DNA from: Clostridia bacterium
GTDB taxonomy: Bacteria; Bacillota; Clostridia; Oscillospirales; Acutalibacteraceae
Assembly: GCA_017516965.1 (NCBI GenBank)
Contig: JAFXAP010000001.1
Location: 1-64,000 of the forward strand
Length of the DNA stretch: 64,000 nucleotides
Direction of reading: 5' to 3'
The notes beneath the pieces were generated by a model, which did no database searches, was not told the DNA's origin, and was given only the letters and a program-made list of their open reading frames with translations. Positions 61,128 to 64,000 of the stretch are shown here, in pieces. Made by a program: the position numbers and the translations under genes. Every line of letters begins with the position of its first letter. Positions within the stretch are counted from its first letter, which is position 1.

Positions 61128-61667
61128 TTATTTAAAAAACAACGGAAGTTTTTCAAGAAAGATTATATCATCACGGTCGGCAGCATCCCCCTCTGCCAAA
61201 AATGCGCACGCCGCAGATTCGGTTGCTCCTGCGCGTTTTACAAGTTCACGCACAGCCATAAGCGATTCTCCTGTGCTTATAACGTCGTCAACAACAAGCA
61301 CTCGTTTCCCTTTTATCTGCTCTACTTCGGTTTCACCTAAATAAAGATGCTGCTGCTTTTGTGTGGTTATGGAAGTAACCGTAACTTCAAGCGGATTTCG
61401 CATATAAACCTTAACACCCTTGCGCGCTACAATATATGGCTTTCCACTTTGACGAGACATTTCATAAGCAATTGGAATGCTCTTTGCCTCGGGTGTAAGT
61501 ATAACGTCAAATTCGGGAACCTTTTTAAGCAGTTCAGAACACCCTGCTATTGTGAGCTCGACATCACCAAATATGATAAATGCCGCAATATCAAGACTCT
61601 CACTTACAGGAAACATTTCAAGTTTACGCTCTAACCCTGCAATTTTCATAGTATAGAATTCAGACAT
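61128..61667 (-). CDS. Adenine phosphoribosyltransferase-like PRTase
   Basis: 179 residues with the intact PRPP loop VLVVDDVISTGESLMAV (about 121-137), FDVILTPEAKSIPIAYEMSR and YIVARKGVKVYM as in adenine PRTase and related purine-type PRTases. Salvage of a purine base is likely; the exact base is not certain. Same direction as PAP2 and esterase genes. Confidence 0.85.
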   Translation of the reverse strand: MSEFYTMKIAGLERKLEMFPVSESLDIAAFIIFGDVELTIAGCSELLKKVPEFDVILTPEAKSIPIAYEMSRQSGKPYIVARKGVKVYMRNPLEVTVTSITTQKQQHLYLGETEVEQIKGKRVLVVDDVISTGESLMAVRELVKRAGATESAACAFLAEGDAADRDDIIFLEKLPLFFK

Positions 61668-61728
61668 AATTATCTCTTCCTTTCACATTGAAAATATAAA
61701 CACTAAAACTTTAAAAGAAATTTTAAAG

Positions 61729-62070
61729 TCAACCCGGTGGCCATTGTAGATAGCGACGTGCTAAGAGATGGAAGTGTATATGACCTACCGTCTGACCGCC
61801 GTCCTTGCCGCAGTTGTTTACCACGCGGAAGCCGTCTGCCAGATTTTCCTTAGCCGCAATTTTTGCCACAGCTTCAAAAATCTTTGCAATATAACCACTG
61901 TTGTCGGCAGTAATTTCTTCCGCTGATGCAATATGTATTTTAGGAACTATAATTGCGTGAAAAGGCGCTTGTGGATCGATATCTGCAAAGGCATAAACCC
62001 ACTCGTCTTCATAAATTTTTGTGCTTGGTATTTCGCCTGCGATTATTTTACAAAATAAACAATCTGCCAT
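61729..62070 (-). CDS. HIT-family nucleotide-binding protein (HinT type)
   Basis: 113 residues from the ATG at 62070, after AGGAG; upstream codons are unsupported. DCLFCKIIAGEIPS is the N-terminal zinc-like CxxC, FADIDPQAPFHAIIVPK is conserved, and the catalytic triad is HIHFHLLAR. It hydrolyses AMP-lysine or similar purine phosphoramidates. Confidence 0.94.
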   Translation of the reverse strand: MADCLFCKIIAGEIPSTKIYEDEWVYAFADIDPQAPFHAIIVPKIHIASAEEITADNSGYIAKIFEAVAKIAAKENLADGFRVVNNCGKDGGQTVGHIHFHLLARRYLQWPPG

Positions 62071-62081
62071 CTTAAACACTC

Positions 62082-62906
62082 CTATATTTCTATTTTCAAA
62101 CCTTCAAACGAAGCTATAAAACCGTTTTTTTCTGCAATGGGTGAAAAATCGTCATATACGGCGTCGCCACCATTATGAGAAAAATGATTAAGTATAAATT
62201 TAGTATTTTCATCAGCAAGACCATATTCAAACAGCATATCACGGGTTTTAATGTTGCGCGGCAAACCCATATGCGCTGAATAGGCAATATCGGTAGTGCC
62301 TGCAGTACAGTCCATTACAACTGCATCAAAATAAAAACCGCTATCTTTTAAATATTCCCAGGTCTCCTCAGGCAATAAACCTGTATCTTGCGCGTAAAAA
62401 AGGGTTTTATTTTCCTTTTCTATTACGTATATATACGGATTTTCGGTGCCGTGCGTTGCCTTGAGAGCAGTTACAACATAATCCCCTACCTTAAAGGGTT
62501 TAAATACAGGGTTTGACTCGCATCTTAAATATCCTTGCGAATTTGCCGCTATATCAGCAAGTGGCTGCTCGATATCACGGCTGCCATAAACCGTAATACC
62601 GTGCCAATCTGATGGAGGACACGAAAAACCCCTTGCCATCCAGTTTAAATCATTGGGATAAAAATGGTCGTCATGTATATGTGTAATAAGAACACTTTTA
62701 ATATCTAAAAGATTTATTTTGTGCTTTATTATATGATAATAAGTATCAGACGGGTAGTCGATAAACAATTCATCATCTATCAACGTTTGTGAGCGTGTGC
62801 GAATATTTTTACCGCCTAGTTTTCGTGCTTTTACGCATTGTTCACAATCGCAAAACATCGCGGGAAATGCCTCGGCAGCCGCTGTACCTAAAAACTTAAT
62901 TTTCAT
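62082..62906 (-). CDS. MBL-fold metallohydrolase (PhnP-like)
   Basis: 274 residues. It begins IKFLGTAAAEAFPAMFCDCEQC, with the CxCxxC site seen in PhnP-like proteins, followed by LITHIHDDHFYPND (HxHxDH), a central TAGTTDIA and the late His in LNHFSHNGG. PhnP acts on cyclic phosphodiesters; the substrate of this protein is unknown, and no phosphonate genes are nearby. Confidence 0.85.
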   Translation of the reverse strand: MKIKFLGTAAAEAFPAMFCDCEQCVKARKLGGKNIRTRSQTLIDDELFIDYPSDTYYHIIKHKINLLDIKSVLITHIHDDHFYPNDLNWMARGFSCPPSDWHGITVYGSRDIEQPLADIAANSQGYLRCESNPVFKPFKVGDYVVTALKATHGTENPYIYVIEKENKTLFYAQDTGLLPEETWEYLKDSGFYFDAVVMDCTAGTTDIAYSAHMGLPRNIKTRDMLFEYGLADENTKFILNHFSHNGGDAVYDDFSPIAEKNGFIASFEGLKIEI

Positions 62907-62917
62907 AAATTTTCCTC

Positions 62918-64000
62918 TTATTTTAATTGCGACTCAACAATCGAAATTACCGCAGAAAGCGCCTCATCTACTTTTGCGATTTCTTTACCGCCTGCCATAG
63001 CGCTATCGGGCTTACCGCCTCCGTTACCACCGGCTATTTGAGCAACAGCGCGAACAATGTTGCCTGCGTGTGCGCCACTTGCAAGTGCCACTTTACCAAC
63101 GCCTGCGCAGAAGGTAAGCTTTTCACCGTTTACTGCCGCCAGTACTGCTACTGCGTCATCATTTTCTGCCTTAATGGTGTCAATCATCTTGCGAAGCTCA
63201 TCAGGTGCTGTACCATCAAACTTGGCAGTAGCAACCTTAACGCTACCTATTTGTGCAGCGTTTGCCATAAGGTCAGTAAGTTTGCCTGAAGCAAGTTTTG
63301 CTTCAAGTGATTCAATCTTCTTTGAATCTTCTTTCATTTGCTTAACTGTAGCAACCGCTTTGGTAGCAACATCTTCAATATTACCAATCTTAAGTGTAGC
63401 TGCTGTTTCGGTAAGCAATGATTTATAGTGATTTATAAGGTTTACAACGTTAAAGCCTGTGTATGCTTCAATTCGGCGTGTGCCTGCCGCAATACCACTC
63501 TCAGAGATAATTCTGAATAAACCGATTTTGCCTGTGTTGTCAACATGGGTACCACCGCAAAGCTCGGTAGAAAATTCACCCGCTTTTACAACACGGACTA
63601 TATCGCCATACTTTTCACCAAAGAGCGCCATTGCGCCTAAAGCTCTTGCCTCATCAATGGGCATTTCACGGTTATCGACAACTATGCCGTCAAGTATTGC
63701 TGTGTTTACAAGCTGTTCAACCTGCGCTATTTCTTCTGCTGTAAGCGCTGAAAAATGTGTAAAGTCAAAACGAACTGCCTTTTCATTTACAAGCTGACCT
63801 GCCTGCTCAACGTGGGTACCAAGCACCTGACGCAATGCCGCTTGCAAAAGGTGAGCCGCTGTATGATTGCGACGGATTGCCTCACGGCGAACTGTGTCAA
63901 TCTTTGCTACTACTTTATCGCCTACCGAAATGGTATCATTTGCAGTACCGATATGGGTAAATATACCGTGGGCTGTCTTTTTGGTGTCGGCAACTGCAAA
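62918..64000 (-). CDS. alaS: Alanyl-tRNA synthetase, C-terminal part (cut by window end)
   Basis: The frame is open to the right edge; 360 residues of the C-terminal half are visible. The editing domain shows NHTAAHLLQAALRQVLG and ELCGGTHVDNTGKIG, whose His and Cys residues bind zinc; the coiled coil with KIESLEAKLASGK and the DHHA1-type end GAHAGNIVRAVAQIAGGNGGGKPDSAMAGG follow. The catalytic domain lies outside. Intact as far as seen. Confidence 0.97.
   Translation of the reverse strand, partial: FAVADTKKTAHGIFTHIGTANDTISVGDKVVAKIDTVRREAIRRNHTAAHLLQAALRQVLGTHVEQAGQLVNEKAVRFDFTHFSALTAEEIAQVEQLVNTAILDGIVVDNREMPIDEARALGAMALFGEKYGDIVRVVKAGEFSTELCGGTHVDNTGKIGLFRIISESGIAAGTRRIEAYTGFNVVNLINHYKSLLTETAATLKIGNIEDVATKAVATVKQMKEDSKKIESLEAKLASGKLTDLMANAAQIGSVKVATAKFDGTAPDELRKMIDTIKAENDDAVAVLAAVNGEKLTFCAGVGKVALASGAHAGNIVRAVAQIAGGNGGGKPDSAMAGGKEIAKVDEALSAVISIVESQLK

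Overview
The window is a chromosomal segment of a low-GC, anaerobic, spore-forming Clostridia-type Firmicute, most likely a gut Oscillospiraceae/Ruminococcaceae-like bacterium. The evidence is a six-gene Rnf complex, AddAB recombination nuclease, ThyX, sporulation genes (gpr, spoIIP, a SPOCS/LysM coat-type gene), an AbrB-type regulator, AGGAGG ribosome binding sites, TTGACA-N17-TATAAT promoters and a Feo/Zur metal system. No rRNA, CRISPR array or intact insertion sequence was seen.

Layout. 1-5320 is an AT-rich accessory island: the C-terminus of a serine recombinase, a degenerate PPP-type phosphoesterase, a large PIN-like protein with a C-terminal membrane segment, and an overlapping pair made of a Panacea/SocA-type protein and a coiled-coil membrane protein (a candidate toxin-antitoxin or defence unit). 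The island abuts a HAD phosphatase gene of which only the first 25 codons remain (5321-5398). 5414-11075 holds an HPrK-like P-loop protein, CapA, a PRTase-like protein with rhamnose isomerase, and a secreted tyrosine phosphatase. 11174-14950 is grpE-dnaK-dnaJ, with CtsR-like direct repeats around its promoter and no hrcA or CIRCE seen. 14960-20865 covers envelope and spore genes. 20878-28021 holds iron (FeoAB plus a DtxR-type regulator with three GGTTAG-N6-CTAAC[C/T] palindromes) and zinc (ZnuABC with a Fur-family regulator) uptake, and dinB. 28123-33970 is rnfCDGEAB and a drug/metabolite exporter. 34082-39369 has galE, tRNA-Arg(CCG), a degenerate amidase and a GH127-type glycosidase, separated by repeat-rich gaps of nearly 500 bp. 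39370-46706 is a YbaK-type deacylase and addA/addB. 46847-64000 holds mostly housekeeping genes: a long leftward run thyX-tmk-DJ-1-mltG-U32-pduL-hemW-phosphatase-ung-abrB, a PRPP-synthetase-like gene, gpr-spoIIP, and an esterase-PAP2-PRTase-HIT-MBL-alaS stretch cut by the window end.

Two repeat structures stand out. First, a unit built as GTTCAAAC, about 23 nt, CATC, 12 nt, CTCTTCC or similar and then a terminator-like hairpin recurs with nearly fixed spacing at 5189, 35382 and 36533, with a truncated fourth copy at 36819. It closes the first island and brackets the amidase gene. Second, two intergenic elements (36625-36811 and 38961-39130) are chains of seven or so different short hairpins joined by one repeated spacer whose orientation inverts halfway. 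Related, simpler elements lie at 35263-35370 and 48422-48537. These, with the Panacea pair and the PIN-membrane protein, are the best candidates for undescribed biology here.
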